DNA of 58,444 nucleotides, from positions 1-58,444 of the forward strand of contig NZ_AKZI01000020.1 in assembly GCF_000293785.1 (NCBI RefSeq). The letters are read 5' to 3'. Position 1 is the stretch's first letter; every line of letters begins with the position of its first letter. Positions 15,809 through 24,520 of this stretch are shown here, one piece after another. Made by a program: the position numbers and the translations under genes. The notes beneath the pieces are model-generated. The model had not been told where the DNA came from. It searched no databases and worked only from the letters and a program-made list of their open reading frames with translations. The stretch comes from Rhodovulum sp. PH10 (lineage in GTDB: Bacteria; Pseudomonadota; Alphaproteobacteria; Rhizobiales; Xanthobacteraceae).

Positions 15809-15849
15809 AGCCTAGGATGCTTCCGATGCAGTGTCAACAATTCTGTACG
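15809..15849 (-). promoter_or_regulatory. candidate bchF promoter with overlapping PpsR-like site
   Basis: On the minus strand TTGACA (15837-15832) is followed after 17 bp by TAGGCT (15814-15809). The bases TGTCAACAATTCTGTACG (15832-15849) match TGT-N12-ACA except the last base and overlap the -35. The same -10 hexamer TAGGCT is found in the candidate bchC promoter. This would give a leader of about 200 nt to bchF. Inference from motifs only. Confidence 0.4.
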
Positions 15850-15859
15850 TAAACTAAAC

Positions 15860-15887
15860 TTGACTGTCCCGTCGCGCGAGCTTTAAC
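15860..15887 (+). promoter_or_regulatory. weak candidate aerR promoter
   Basis: TTGACT (15860-15865) and TTTAAC (15882-15887) are separated by 16 bp. A start about 7 nt downstream would cut into the GGAGAGGG ribosome-binding site (15892-15899), so the true promoter may lie elsewhere in this divergent region. Confidence 0.25.
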
Positions 15888-15906
15888 TTGTGGAGAGGGC
15901 GTAGCC

Positions 15907-16770
15907 ATGGCCGAAGCGAGACCCCGAGTAGCGGCACGGGAATGGTGGGGCGGGACGGGCCGACGCTTCGGCGACGGACCGAGCGGGGATGTCGGCGGAT
16001 ACGCCGCGCCGCTGGATCGCACGATCGAGATGCAGGTTCTCCCGCGCCTGGTGCTCGCCCATGCGGGCTGCACCTGCGAGGCGGAGGACGCGGTGGAGGA
16101 CGGCGCCGGCAGCGACGAGGTGGCGACGCTCACCGCGCGGGTGGTGGCGGGCGACGACACCGGGGCGCTCGCCTACGTCGAGTCGCTGCTCGCGCACGGC
16201 ATGCCGGCCGAGCGGATCTTCCTCGACGTGCTGGGCGGCACGGCGCGGCGGCTGGGGGATCTGTGGAACAGCGACGCCTGCACCTTTCCGGAGGTCACGC
16301 TCGGCCTGTGGCGCCTCCACCGGGTGCTGCGCGCATTGAGCGCGGCGTTCGAGTGCGAGGTCGAGCACCAGCAGGAGCCGCTGCCGGTGCTGCTGGTCCC
16401 GGTGCCGGGCGAGCAGCACACCTTCGGCCTGTCGGTGGCGGCGGAGTTCTTCCGCCGGGCCGGCTGGGTGGTGTGGGACGCGCCGGTGCCGACCCGGAGC
16501 GACCTCGTCGCGATGGTGCGGGACGAGTGGTTCGCCGTGGTCGGCCTCTCGGCGAGCTGCGAGTGCCGGCTGGAGGCGCTGGCCTCGTGCATTTCGCTGG
16601 TGCGGCGGGAATCGTGCAACCGCTCCATCGGCATATTGGTCGGCGGCCGCGTCTTCGCCGAGCACCCGGAATACGTCTCCCGGGTCGGTGCCGACGTCGC
16701 CGCGCTCGATGCCCGGCAGGCGCCGGTGCAGGCGCAACATCTGGTGGCCGCGTTGGCGCATCGGACCTGA
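15907..16770 (+). CDS. aerR: AerR/PpaA-type cobalamin-binding antirepressor
   Basis: 287-aa regulator of the AerR/PpaA family, which binds cobalamin and modulates PpsR/CrtJ. The central helical domain contains GDLWNSDACTFPEVTLG, equivalent to the Trp-Glu/His helix of B12 photoreceptors (Trp and Glu kept, the His of CarH-type proteins replaced by Val). The C-terminal half is a Rossmann-like B12-binding domain with PGEQHTFGL, comparable to the xxHxxG base-on motif, and a final GGRVF turn. ATG 15907 has GGAGAGGG 8 nt upstream. The position beside ppsR1 and opposite bchF is conserved in purple bacteria. Confidence 0.85.
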   Translation: MAEARPRVAAREWWGGTGRRFGDGPSGDVGGYAAPLDRTIEMQVLPRLVLAHAGCTCEAEDAVEDGAGSDEVATLTARVVAGDDTGALAYVESLLAHGMPAERIFLDVLGGTARRLGDLWNSDACTFPEVTLGLWRLHRVLRALSAAFECEVEHQQEPLPVLLVPVPGEQHTFGLSVAAEFFRRAGWVVWDAPVPTRSDLVAMVRDEWFAVVGLSASCECRLEALASCISLVRRESCNRSIGILVGGRVFAEHPEYVSRVGADVAALDARQAPVQAQHLVAALAHRT

Positions 16771-16836
16771 CACGCCGCATCGCGGCGACCAGGAACCGAC
16801 TGCCGGACGCGGCATGGCAAAGGGATCTGGTCGCAC

Positions 16837-18261
16837 GTGAACGCTTTCAGAGCGCCTAAGGAGTCGCTGGGAGAGCTCGACGTCGAGGCGGCCGCGACCC
16901 TGGTCGCCGCCGCCGCCGATCTGGCGCTGGTCGTCACCGGCGAGGGCGTCATCCGGGACATGGCCTGCACGCCGGAGCTTCTGGTGGCTCTGGAGGGTCA
17001 GGGCGCATGGCTCGGCCAGCCCTGGTCCGACACCGTCACCGCCGAGAGCCGCCCCAAGGTCGAGGCCCTGCTGCGCGAGGCCTCCACCGACGAGTCGTCG
17101 CCCCGCCGGCAGATCAACCACCCGACCGCCCGCGGCACCGACCTGCCCGTGCTCTACGCCACCCTCAAGGTCGGCAAGCTCGGCCGGCTGGTCGCGGTCG
17201 GCCGCGACCTGCGGCCGATGGCGGAGCTGCAGCAGCGCCTGGTCGAGGCGCAGCAGTCGATGGAGCGCGACTACACGCGGCTCCGCCACGCCGAGACGCG
17301 CTATCGCCTGCTCTTCCAGATGTCGCCGGAGCCGGTGCTGATCGTCGATTCCGCCTCGCAGCGGGTGATCGAGGCGAACCCGGCGGCGACCCAGATGTTC
17401 GGCGAAACCGGCCGGCGGATCGTCGGACGGCCGCTGCTCGAGGCGTTCGACGCCGACAAGGTGCCGGTGGTGCAGGCGCTGCTCGCCGGCGTCCGCTCGG
17501 CCGGCCGGGCCGACAGCGCCCGCGCGCGGCTCGCCGACGCCGGGCGCGACGTGTTCGTCTCCGCCTCGCTGTTCCGCCAGGAGAGCGCCTCGCTCTTTCT
17601 GGTGCGTCTGTCGCCGGCCGACGGCGAGACCGTTCCGGCCGGGCTGGAGGGCCGGGCCAAGGTGCTGCGCTTCTTCGAGCACGCCCCCGACGGCCTGGTC
17701 GTCACCGACCGCGACGGCCGGGTGCTGGCCGCCAACCCCGCCTTCCTCGACCTCGCCCAGCTCACCAGCGAGGAGCAGGCCCGCGGCGAATCGCTCGAGC
17801 GCTGGCTCGGCCGCTCCGGCGTCGACCTCAACGTGATGATCGCCAATCTGCGGCAGATCGGCACGGTGCGGCTGTTCGCCACCACGCTGCGCGGCGAGCT
17901 CGGCGCCCAGGCCGACGTCGAGATCTCGGCCGCCGCCGTCACCGGCGGGCCGGAGCCGTTCTACGGCTTCACCGTGCGCAATGTCGGCCGCAGGCTGCCG
18001 ACCGACGCGCGGGCGGGGCGCGAGCTGCCGCGCTCGGTCGACCAGCTCACCGAGCTGGTCGGGCGGGTGTCGCTCAAGGAGCTGGTGCGCGAGGCGACCG
18101 ACGTGGTCGAGCGGCTGTGCATCGAGGCCGCGCTCGAGCTCACCGGCAACAACCGCGCCTCGGCCGCCGAGATGCTCGGCCTCAGCCGGCAGAGCCTCTA
18201 CGTCAAGCTGCGCCGCTACGGGCTCGCCGATTCGCCCGATCCCGGCGAGGCCGAGACATGA
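16837..18261 (+). CDS. ppsR1: PpsR1, PpsR/CrtJ-family redox-responsive regulator
   Basis: 474-aa regulator with an N-terminal PAS-like domain, a Q-linker (AELQQRLVEAQQSMERDYTR, residues about 130-150), two further PAS domains and a C-terminal Fis-type helix-turn-helix (NNRASAAEMLGLSRQSLYVK). The redox Cys of the helix-turn-helix region of CrtJ/PpsR is conserved as Cys428 (ERLCIEAA, codon 18118-18120). PpsR binds TGT-N12-ACA sites upstream of bch, crt and puc genes. GTG 16837 is used, with AAGGGA about 12 nt upstream. A paralogue lacking this Cys lies at 22970-24343. Confidence 0.92.
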   Translation: MNAFRAPKESLGELDVEAAATLVAAAADLALVVTGEGVIRDMACTPELLVALEGQGAWLGQPWSDTVTAESRPKVEALLREASTDESSPRRQINHPTARGTDLPVLYATLKVGKLGRLVAVGRDLRPMAELQQRLVEAQQSMERDYTRLRHAETRYRLLFQMSPEPVLIVDSASQRVIEANPAATQMFGETGRRIVGRPLLEAFDADKVPVVQALLAGVRSAGRADSARARLADAGRDVFVSASLFRQESASLFLVRLSPADGETVPAGLEGRAKVLRFFEHAPDGLVVTDRDGRVLAANPAFLDLAQLTSEEQARGESLERWLGRSGVDLNVMIANLRQIGTVRLFATTLRGELGAQADVEISAAAVTGGPEPFYGFTVRNVGRRLPTDARAGRELPRSVDQLTELVGRVSLKELVREATDVVERLCIEAALELTGNNRASAAEMLGLSRQSLYVKLRRYGLADSPDPGEAET

Positions 18262-18315
18262 GCGCGAAGGTCCCGGCGGTCGATCGAAACGTGTGAGACG
18301 AGCGAGCCCTGAAGC

Positions 18316-19245
18316 ATGAGCGTTCCCCCTGCCGCCGCGACCACGACGCCGAGACTGCCCGCCCCCTCGGCGGTGCTCGAGGTCCTGCATCCGATCACCT
18401 GGTTCCCGCCGATGTGGGCGTTCGCCTGCGGCATCGTCTCGTCCGGCGTGCCGCTCGCCGAGCGCTGGGGGGTGGTGATCGTCGGCATCGTGCTGTGCGG
18501 GCCGCTGCTGGTCGCCACCAGCCAGGTGGTCAACGACTGGTTCGACCGCCATGTCGACGCCATCAACGAGCCGGACCGGCCGATCCCGTCCGGCCGCATC
18601 CCCGGCCGCTGGGGGCTCTATCTCTCCGTCCTCTGGACGCTGGTGTCGCTCCTGGTGGCGAGCACGCTCGGCGCCTGGGTGCTCGGGGCGGCCGCGGTCG
18701 GGCTGGTGCTCGCCTGGATGTACTCTGCCCCGCCGTTCCGGCTGAAGCAGAACGGCTGGCTCGGCAACGCCGCCTGCGCCGTCACCTACGAGGGGTTCGC
18801 CTGGTTCACCGGCGCGGCGGTGATGCTGGCCGGGCTGCCGCCGTGGTGGATCGTCGCGCTCGCGCTCCTCTATTCGGCCGGCGCGCACGGCATCATGACG
18901 CTCAACGACTTCAAGTCGATCGAGGGCGACATCCGCACCGGGGTCGGCTCGCTGCCGGTCAAGCTCGGCGTCGACCGGGCCGCGCAGGTCGCCTGCGCGG
19001 TGATGGCGGCGCCGCAGCTCGTCGTCATCGCGCTGCATCTTTCCTGGGGCCGGCCGATCGCCGCCGGCGTGGTCGGCCTCGTGCTCGCCGCCCAGGCCGC
19101 GCTGATGGTGCGGTTCCTGAAGAGCCCGGTCGAGAAGGCGACCTGGTTCAGCGGCCTCGGCGTCACCCTCTATGTTCTCGGCATGATGGCGAGCGCGGTC
19201 GCGGTCGCCTCCTTCGTCGCCCCGCTCGCCGGAGCGGCGGCATGA
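18316..19245 (+). CDS. bchG: BchG, bacteriochlorophyll synthase
   Basis: 309-aa UbiA-family prenyltransferase that esterifies bacteriochlorophyllide with geranylgeranyl diphosphate. The allylic diphosphate-binding motif NDWFDRHVDAINEPDRP is at about residues 76-92 and the second Asp-rich region NDFKSIEGDIRTG at about 197. Eight or nine membrane spans are apparent. Starts 54 bp after ppsR1; its stop overlaps the next ATG (ATGA), so bchG, the transporter and bchP look like one unit. Confidence 0.96.
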   Translation: MSVPPAAATTTPRLPAPSAVLEVLHPITWFPPMWAFACGIVSSGVPLAERWGVVIVGIVLCGPLLVATSQVVNDWFDRHVDAINEPDRPIPSGRIPGRWGLYLSVLWTLVSLLVASTLGAWVLGAAAVGLVLAWMYSAPPFRLKQNGWLGNAACAVTYEGFAWFTGAAVMLAGLPPWWIVALALLYSAGAHGIMTLNDFKSIEGDIRTGVGSLPVKLGVDRAAQVACAVMAAPQLVVIALHLSWGRPIAAGVVGLVLAAQAALMVRFLKSPVEKATWFSGLGVTLYVLGMMASAVAVASFVAPLAGAAA

Positions 19246-20618
19246 GCACGAGCCCCGGAGCCGGCCCGGCGCCGCTCGGCCTCGCCGGCATCATCCGGCT
19301 CGGGCTGGTGCAGACCGCGCTCGGCGCCATCGTCGTGCTGACCACCTCGACCCTCAACCGGGTGATGGTGGTGGAGTTCGCGCTGCCGGCCGTGCTGCCG
19401 GGCGCGCTGGTCGGCATCCATTACGCCGTGCAGATTCTGCGCCCGCGCTGGGGGTATGGCTCCGACACCGGCGGCCGGCTGACGCCGTGGATCGTCGGTG
19501 GCATGGGCATTTTGGCGCTGTCCGGGGCGGCCGCGGCGGCCGGCACCGCGCTGGTCGGCACCAGCCCGATCGCCGGGGTGGCGATCGCGATGCTCGCCTT
19601 TCTCGGCATCGGCGTCGGGGTCGGCGCCGCCGGCACCTCGCTCCTGGTGCTGCTCGCCAAGCGCGTCCATCCCGACCGCCGGGCGGCGGCCGCCACCATC
19701 GTCTGGGTGATGATGATCGGCGGCTTCATCGTCACCGCCGGCGCCGCCGGCCAGCTGCTCGACCCGTTCTCGCCGGCCCGCCTCGTCACCGTCGCGAGCG
19801 TCGTCTCGGTCATCGCCTTCTCGCTGACGCTGGTCGCGGTGTGGGGCGTCGAAGGCCCGGCCGTTCCGAAGCGAAACCCGGTCTCCACCAGCGCCGGCGC
19901 GCCGGAGGCGACCTTTCGCGAGGCGCTCGCCCAAGTCTGGGCGGAGCCCGAGGCGCGCCACTTCGCGGTGTTCGTGTTCGTCTCGATGCTCGCTTATTCG
20001 GCGCAGGACCTCATCCTCGAGCCGTTCGCCGGCACGGTGTTCGGCTTCACGCCGGGCGAATCGACCAAGCTCGCCGGCGTGCAGCATACGGGCGTGCTGA
20101 TCGGCATGACGGTGGTCGGCATCGCCGGCTCGGGGCGGCTCGGCAAGCGGCTCGGCTCGATGCGCGGCTGGGCGATCGGCGGCTGCCTCGCCTCGGCGGT
20201 GGCGCTGACCACCCTCGCGCTCGGCTCGCTGCACGGGCCGGGCTGGCCGCTGCGCGCCTGCGTGATGGCGCTCGGCGTCACCAACGGCGCCTACGCGGTC
20301 GCCGCGATCGGCTCGATGATGGGCCTCGCGAGCCGCGGCCGCGAGAGCCGCGAAGGCGTCCGCATGGGCTTGTGGGGTGCCGCGCAGGCGATCGCCTTCG
20401 GCCTCGGCGGCTTTGCCGGGACGCTCGCGAGCGACGTCGCCCGCGCCTTTCTCGGCTCGCCGGTCGACGCCTACGCCACCGTGTTCGCGCTCGAAGCTCT
20501 CCTGTTCGTCGCGTCGGCGCTGCTCGCCGCCCGCGTTCACCCGTCCCGCATCGAGGAAACCGCCATCGAGATGGCGCAGGGCGGCGCGAGCCTCGCGCCG
20601 GCCGAGGCTCGGAGGTGA
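19242..20618 (+). CDS. PucC-family transporter between bchG and bchP
   Basis: 458-aa 12-span protein of the PucC/LhaA (BCD) branch of the major facilitator superfamily, equivalent in position to orf428 of Rhodobacter. Shared features with LhaA are TSTLNRVMVVEFALP near the N-terminus and DLILEPFAGTVFGFTPGEST in the second half. Its neighbours suggest transfer of finished bacteriochlorophyll or handling of its precursors. ATG 19242 overlaps the bchG stop. Specific substrate unknown. Confidence 0.9.
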   Translation: MSTSPGAGPAPLGLAGIIRLGLVQTALGAIVVLTTSTLNRVMVVEFALPAVLPGALVGIHYAVQILRPRWGYGSDTGGRLTPWIVGGMGILALSGAAAAAGTALVGTSPIAGVAIAMLAFLGIGVGVGAAGTSLLVLLAKRVHPDRRAAAATIVWVMMIGGFIVTAGAAGQLLDPFSPARLVTVASVVSVIAFSLTLVAVWGVEGPAVPKRNPVSTSAGAPEATFREALAQVWAEPEARHFAVFVFVSMLAYSAQDLILEPFAGTVFGFTPGESTKLAGVQHTGVLIGMTVVGIAGSGRLGKRLGSMRGWAIGGCLASAVALTTLALGSLHGPGWPLRACVMALGVTNGAYAVAAIGSMMGLASRGRESREGVRMGLWGAAQAIAFGLGGFAGTLASDVARAFLGSPVDAYATVFALEALLFVASALLAARVHPSRIEETAIEMAQGGASLAPAEARR

Positions 20619-20620
20619 TC

Positions 20621-21823
20621 ATGCCTGCACTCGAGACGTACGATACCGTGGTGGTGGGTGGAGGCCCGGCCGGCGCCACCGCAGCGACCGACCTCGCCCG
20701 CAAGGGCCGCAGCGTCCTGCTGCTGGACAAGGCGGGGCGGATCAAGCCGTGCGGCGGCGCGATCCCGCCGCGGGCAATCCGCGACTACGACATCCCCGAC
20801 CACATGCTGGTGGCGAAGATCACCGGCGCCCGGATGATCGCCCCCTCGGCCCGGCAGGTCGAGATGCCGATCGACGGCGGCTATGTCAGCATGGTCGACC
20901 GCGGCCCGTTCGACGAGTGGCTGCGCAGCCGCGCCGAAGCGGCCGGCGCCACCCGCCGCAACGGCACCTTCGAGCGCATCGAGCGCGACGACGGCGGCAT
21001 GGCGGTGGTCCATTATCGCCCGCGCACCGAGAAGAAGACCGACATGACGGTGTGCGTGCGGGCGCGCACCGTGATCGGCGCCGATGGCGCCTTGTCGATG
21101 GTCGGCCGGCAGGCGGTGCCCGGCGCCGACAAGGTGCCGCACGTCTTCGCCTATCACGAGATCGTCCGCGCGCCGGAGCCCGGCGCCGCCGACTTCATCG
21201 CCGACCGCTGCGACGTCTATTACCAGGGCCCGCTCTCGCCCGACTTCTACGCCTGGATCTTTCCCCACGGGCCGACGGTGAGCATCGGCACCGGCTCGAT
21301 GAAGAAGGGCTTTGCGCTGCGCGAGGCGGTCGCCAACCTGCGCCGCACCACCGGGCTCGACCAGTGCGAGACGCTCCGCCACGAGGGCGCGCCGATCCCG
21401 CTGCATCCCCTGAAGCGCTGGGACAATGGCCGCGACGTGCTGCTCGCCGGCGACGCCGCGGGCGTGGTCGCCCCCGCTTCGGGCGAAGGCATCTACTATG
21501 CGCTCACCGGCGGCCGGCTCGCCGCCGACGCGATCGACGAAGTCTTGCGCACCGGCGATGCGAGAAACCTGGGGCTGGCCCGCAAGCAATTCATGAAGGC
21601 ACACGGCCGGGTGTTCTTCATCCTTGGTCTGCTGCAGCGCTTCTGGTATCGCAACGATTGGACGCGCGAGCGTTTCGTCGCCATGTGCCGCGATCCCGAC
21701 GTTCAGCGGCTCACCTGGCAGGCTTACATGAACAAGGAGCTGGTGCGGGCGAAGCCCGCCGCTCACGTCAAAATCTTTTTCAAGGACGTTGCTTCGCTGT
21801 GCGGACTCGCCTCACCTCGTTGA
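20621..21823 (+). CDS. bchP: BchP, geranylgeranyl (bacterio)chlorophyll reductase
   Basis: 400-aa FAD-dependent reductase that converts the geranylgeranyl tail to phytyl. The FAD-binding motif VVVGGGPAGATAATDLARKG is at residues 10-29, followed by the family pattern KPCGGAIPPRA; the second FAD contact DVLLAGDAAGVVAPASGEGI is near residue 285. ATG 20621 has GGAGGTGA (20611-20618) and lies two bases after the transporter stop. Normal length. Confidence 0.96.
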   Translation: MPALETYDTVVVGGGPAGATAATDLARKGRSVLLLDKAGRIKPCGGAIPPRAIRDYDIPDHMLVAKITGARMIAPSARQVEMPIDGGYVSMVDRGPFDEWLRSRAEAAGATRRNGTFERIERDDGGMAVVHYRPRTEKKTDMTVCVRARTVIGADGALSMVGRQAVPGADKVPHVFAYHEIVRAPEPGAADFIADRCDVYYQGPLSPDFYAWIFPHGPTVSIGTGSMKKGFALREAVANLRRTTGLDQCETLRHEGAPIPLHPLKRWDNGRDVLLAGDAAGVVAPASGEGIYYALTGGRLAADAIDEVLRTGDARNLGLARKQFMKAHGRVFFILGLLQRFWYRNDWTRERFVAMCRDPDVQRLTWQAYMNKELVRAKPAAHVKIFFKDVASLCGLASPR

Positions 21824-22335
21824 CCCCTCGCCTGCCCGTCGAGCACCCGCGGTATCACCGCAGCTTCGGGTGGGCCCTGCTGTTCGCCGCCGTCGTCACC
21901 GCCGTGGTCGGCGGGATCGGCGGCGACCTCACGGTCCTCGGACCTTGGTACCAGGCGCTGCAAAAGCCCTGGTGGCAGCCGCCGGATTGGGCCTTCCCGA
22001 TCGTCTGGTCGACGATCTTCGTCCTCTCGGTGTTCGCGATGGCGTTCGCCTGGCGGGACGTGGAAGGCCCGGTTCGCCGCGGCTGGGTGGTGTTCTTCTT
22101 CGTCGCCACGGGCGCGCTCAACATTCTGTGGAGCTATCTCTTCTTCGCGCTCCAGCGGCCCGACTACGCGCTGGTCGAGGTCGGCTTTCTCTGGTTGTGC
22201 GTGCTGTTGCTGGTGCTCCTGCCGTGGCGGGACTCCAAGACGGCGAGCCTGCTGTTCTTTCCGTATCTCGTGTGGGTGACGATCGCCTCGTACCTCACCT
22301 GGACGGTGGTGCAGCTCAACGGCCCGTTCGTCTGA
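21799..22335 (+). CDS. tspO: TspO/MBR-family tryptophan-rich sensory protein
   Basis: About 178-aa membrane protein with five hydrophobic spans. The TspO signature KPWWQPPDWAFPIVWSTIF lies after the first span, and NILWSYLFFALQRPD and FPYLVWVTIASYL match the later helices. In Rhodobacter sphaeroides TspO negatively affects photosynthesis gene expression by controlling tetrapyrrole intermediates. The start is uncertain: GTG 21799 (AAGGA 12 nt upstream, 25-nt overlap with bchP) or TTG 21820 overlapping the bchP stop. Either would couple it to bchP. Confidence 0.88.
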   Translation: MRTRLTSLTPRLPVEHPRYHRSFGWALLFAAVVTAVVGGIGGDLTVLGPWYQALQKPWWQPPDWAFPIVWSTIFVLSVFAMAFAWRDVEGPVRRGWVVFFFVATGALNILWSYLFFALQRPDYALVEVGFLWLCVLLLVLLPWRDSKTASLLFFPYLVWVTIASYLTWTVVQLNGPFV

Positions 22336-22345
22336 CGGAATGCCG

Positions 22346-22675
22346 ATGTCCGACACCCTTTCCGCCTGGAGTGCCTCGCCCCGGATCGTCGACGTGGTCC
22401 TGGTGCTGGTGGTGATCGAGGCGGTGGGGCTCGCCGCTCTCCATCGGCTGACCGGCCGCGGCCCGTCGCTGCGGTCGGTCTGGGGCGGCCTTCTCTCCGG
22501 TGCCTTCCTGCTGCTCGCGGTGCGCGCCGCCCTCGCCGGGGCGGCGTGGCCGTGGATTCCCGCCTGCCTGATCGGCTCGCTCCTGGCGCATTTGGCCGAT
22601 CTCGCCTCGCGGTGGAATGCCACCGACTATTCACCGGCAAGACCGAGAGGAGGTACGGCAACCGACAGACTCTGA
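22346..22675 (+). CDS. small membrane protein downstream of tspO, unknown function
   Basis: 109-aa protein with three or four hydrophobic segments (VDVVLVLVVIEAVGLAAL; LLSGAFLLLAVRAALAGA; PWIPACLIGSLLAHLADLA) and a short charged tail. No domain recognised. It starts 10 bp after the tspO stop; ATG 22346 (GGAA upstream) is preferred over ATG 22340. Its place at the end of the bchG-bchP-tspO run suggests a photosynthesis-associated role. Confidence 0.65.
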   Translation: MSDTLSAWSASPRIVDVVLVLVVIEAVGLAALHRLTGRGPSLRSVWGGLLSGAFLLLAVRAALAGAAWPWIPACLIGSLLAHLADLASRWNATDYSPARPRGGTATDRL

Positions 22676-22969
22676 TCGATCGGTGGGAAATACAGTCTTC
22701 GACACGCCAAGATTGCGGCGCCGTCCAAAAATGCCGGACAGCTCTGTCGAGACGGCTATTGAACTTCCAGAACGTACGCAATAGTTCGGTTGACGGACGA
22801 GTTGGACAGGTCCAATTGACATTTACAGGATTCGAACCCAGATCGTTCTGATTCGCCCGTGGTGAGCGAACCCCCAGTGCCGCCGGGCTCCCGCTGAGAT
22901 CATCGGTCATGGCGTTCATGACCAACGAGGGCAGCGTGCGGTCGCCTCCGTAGAGTGATTCGAGCGACC

Positions 22970-24343
22970 ATGACGACTCTCAACATTGCGCAGCCGGACG
23001 TCACGCTGCTCCTCGACACCAACGGGGTGATCCGCGAGGTCACGCTGTCCGATGCCATTTTCGAGAAGGGCGTCGAGGCGTGGCTGGGCAAGCCGTGGGT
23101 GGAGACCGTCACCGGGCTCGGCGAGGACAAGGTCCGCCGGATGGTGCAGGACGCCCTGGAGACCGGGGTGTCGGCGTTCCGTCAGGTCACCCAGCGCTTC
23201 CCCAGCGGCCGCGAGCTGCCGATCGAGTACACCACCGTGCTGCTCGGCGGCCGGCCGGGCCTGCTCGCCATCGGCAAGAATTTGCAGGCCGTGGCCGAGC
23301 TGCAGTCGCGCCTGATCGCCGCCCAGCAGACCATGGAGCGCGACTATTGGAAGTTGCGCGATGTCGAGACGCGCTACCGTCTGTTGTTCCAGAGCTCCAC
23401 CGAGGCGGTGCTGCTGCTGCGCGCCAGCAACCTGAAGATCGTCGAGGCGAACCCGGCCGCCGTGCACGCGCTCGGCGCGGCGGGCGAGCCGCCGGGCAGC
23501 GTCGCCGGCCGCGATTTCCTCGCCGACGTGCTGCCGGAGGAGCGCGACGTCCTCCAGGCGATGCTCGCCCGGGTGCGCGAGCAGGGCAAGGCGCCCGGCA
23601 TCATCATGCATTTCGGCGAGGACCGGAAGGCCTGCCTGGTGCGCGCCTCGCTGATGACCTCCGACCCCGGCCCGATCTTCCTGATCCAGCTCGCCCCGGT
23701 CGGCTCGCCGCTGCCGCTGCCCGCCCAGCCCGACCGCCTGTCGGTCGAGGATTTGCTCGAGCGGATGCCGGACGGCTTCGTGGTGATCAACCAGGACGGC
23801 GTGATCCGCCGGGCCAACCAGGCATTTCTCGATCTCGTCGAGGTCGGCTCCAAGGGTGTCGTGGTGGGCGAGCGGCTCGGCCGCTGGCTGTGGCGGCCCG
23901 GCGCCGACCTCACGGTGCTGCTCGCCAACGTCCACCGCCAGCGCTTCGTGCGGCTGTTCTCCACCACCATTCACGGCGAGCTCGGCGCCAACACCGAGGT
24001 CGAGATCTCGGCCGCCGGCACCGGCGAGCCCGGCAATCCGCATGTCGGCGTGCTGCTGCGCGACGTCGCCCGCCGGCTGCCGCCGATCGAGGACGCCGAC
24101 CGGCTGATCTCCGCCCTCGGCCCGCTCACCGAGCAGATCGGCAAGACCACGCTGCGCAAGCTGGTGCGCGACACGGTCGGCGTGGTGGAGCGGCATTACG
24201 TCCGCGCCGCGCTCGATCTCGCCGGCGGCAACCGCACGGCGGCGGCCGAATTGCTCGGCCTCAGCCGCCAGAGCCTCTACGCCAAGCTCAATCGCTACGA
24301 TCTGGGAGACACGCCCCCCGCGGGCTCCTCCGGGAAAGGTTGA
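22970..24343 (+). CDS. ppsR2: PpsR2, PpsR/CrtJ-family regulator paired with bacteriophytochrome
   Basis: 457-aa paralogue of PpsR1 with the same PAS-Q-linker-PAS-PAS-helix-turn-helix order (Q-linker AELQSRLIAAQQTMERDYWK; recognition region GNRTAAAELLGLSRQSLYAK). The position of the redox Cys in the helix-turn-helix region is Tyr410 (VVERHYVRAA), so thiol control there is absent; one Cys remains in the middle PAS domain (RKACLVRA). In Bradyrhizobium ORS278 and Rhodopseudomonas palustris PpsR2 is a repressor released by the adjacent light-activated bacteriophytochrome. The start is ATG 22970; a GTG at 22955 is an alternative. Confidence 0.92.
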   Translation: MTTLNIAQPDVTLLLDTNGVIREVTLSDAIFEKGVEAWLGKPWVETVTGLGEDKVRRMVQDALETGVSAFRQVTQRFPSGRELPIEYTTVLLGGRPGLLAIGKNLQAVAELQSRLIAAQQTMERDYWKLRDVETRYRLLFQSSTEAVLLLRASNLKIVEANPAAVHALGAAGEPPGSVAGRDFLADVLPEERDVLQAMLARVREQGKAPGIIMHFGEDRKACLVRASLMTSDPGPIFLIQLAPVGSPLPLPAQPDRLSVEDLLERMPDGFVVINQDGVIRRANQAFLDLVEVGSKGVVVGERLGRWLWRPGADLTVLLANVHRQRFVRLFSTTIHGELGANTEVEISAAGTGEPGNPHVGVLLRDVARRLPPIEDADRLISALGPLTEQIGKTTLRKLVRDTVGVVERHYVRAALDLAGGNRTAAAELLGLSRQSLYAKLNRYDLGDTPPAGSSGKG

Positions 24344-24520
24344 TCGCCGCCATCGATTTCTTCGGCGGGTGCCGTCGCCGGGGCTGGACGAGCGGCCGAT
24401 CCATCCGGTTCAATCCGTTCGTCGGGCACCGTGACCGCTGCGCGGTGCGGCCCCGTTTCATCCCCGCGACCCGCCGCGAAGGGTCGGAAACGACGTACGC
24501 TGACGAAACCGGAGCTAGAC

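Noticed and set aside
15883-19038. 1051-aa open frame on the minus strand across aerR, ppsR1 and bchG
   Set aside because: Covers three well-supported plus-strand genes; repetitive Arg/Asp/Gly/His composition without domains.
22676-22969. PpsR sites in front of ppsR2
   Set aside because: TGT and ACA triplets occur, but none with 12-bp spacing that I could confirm.
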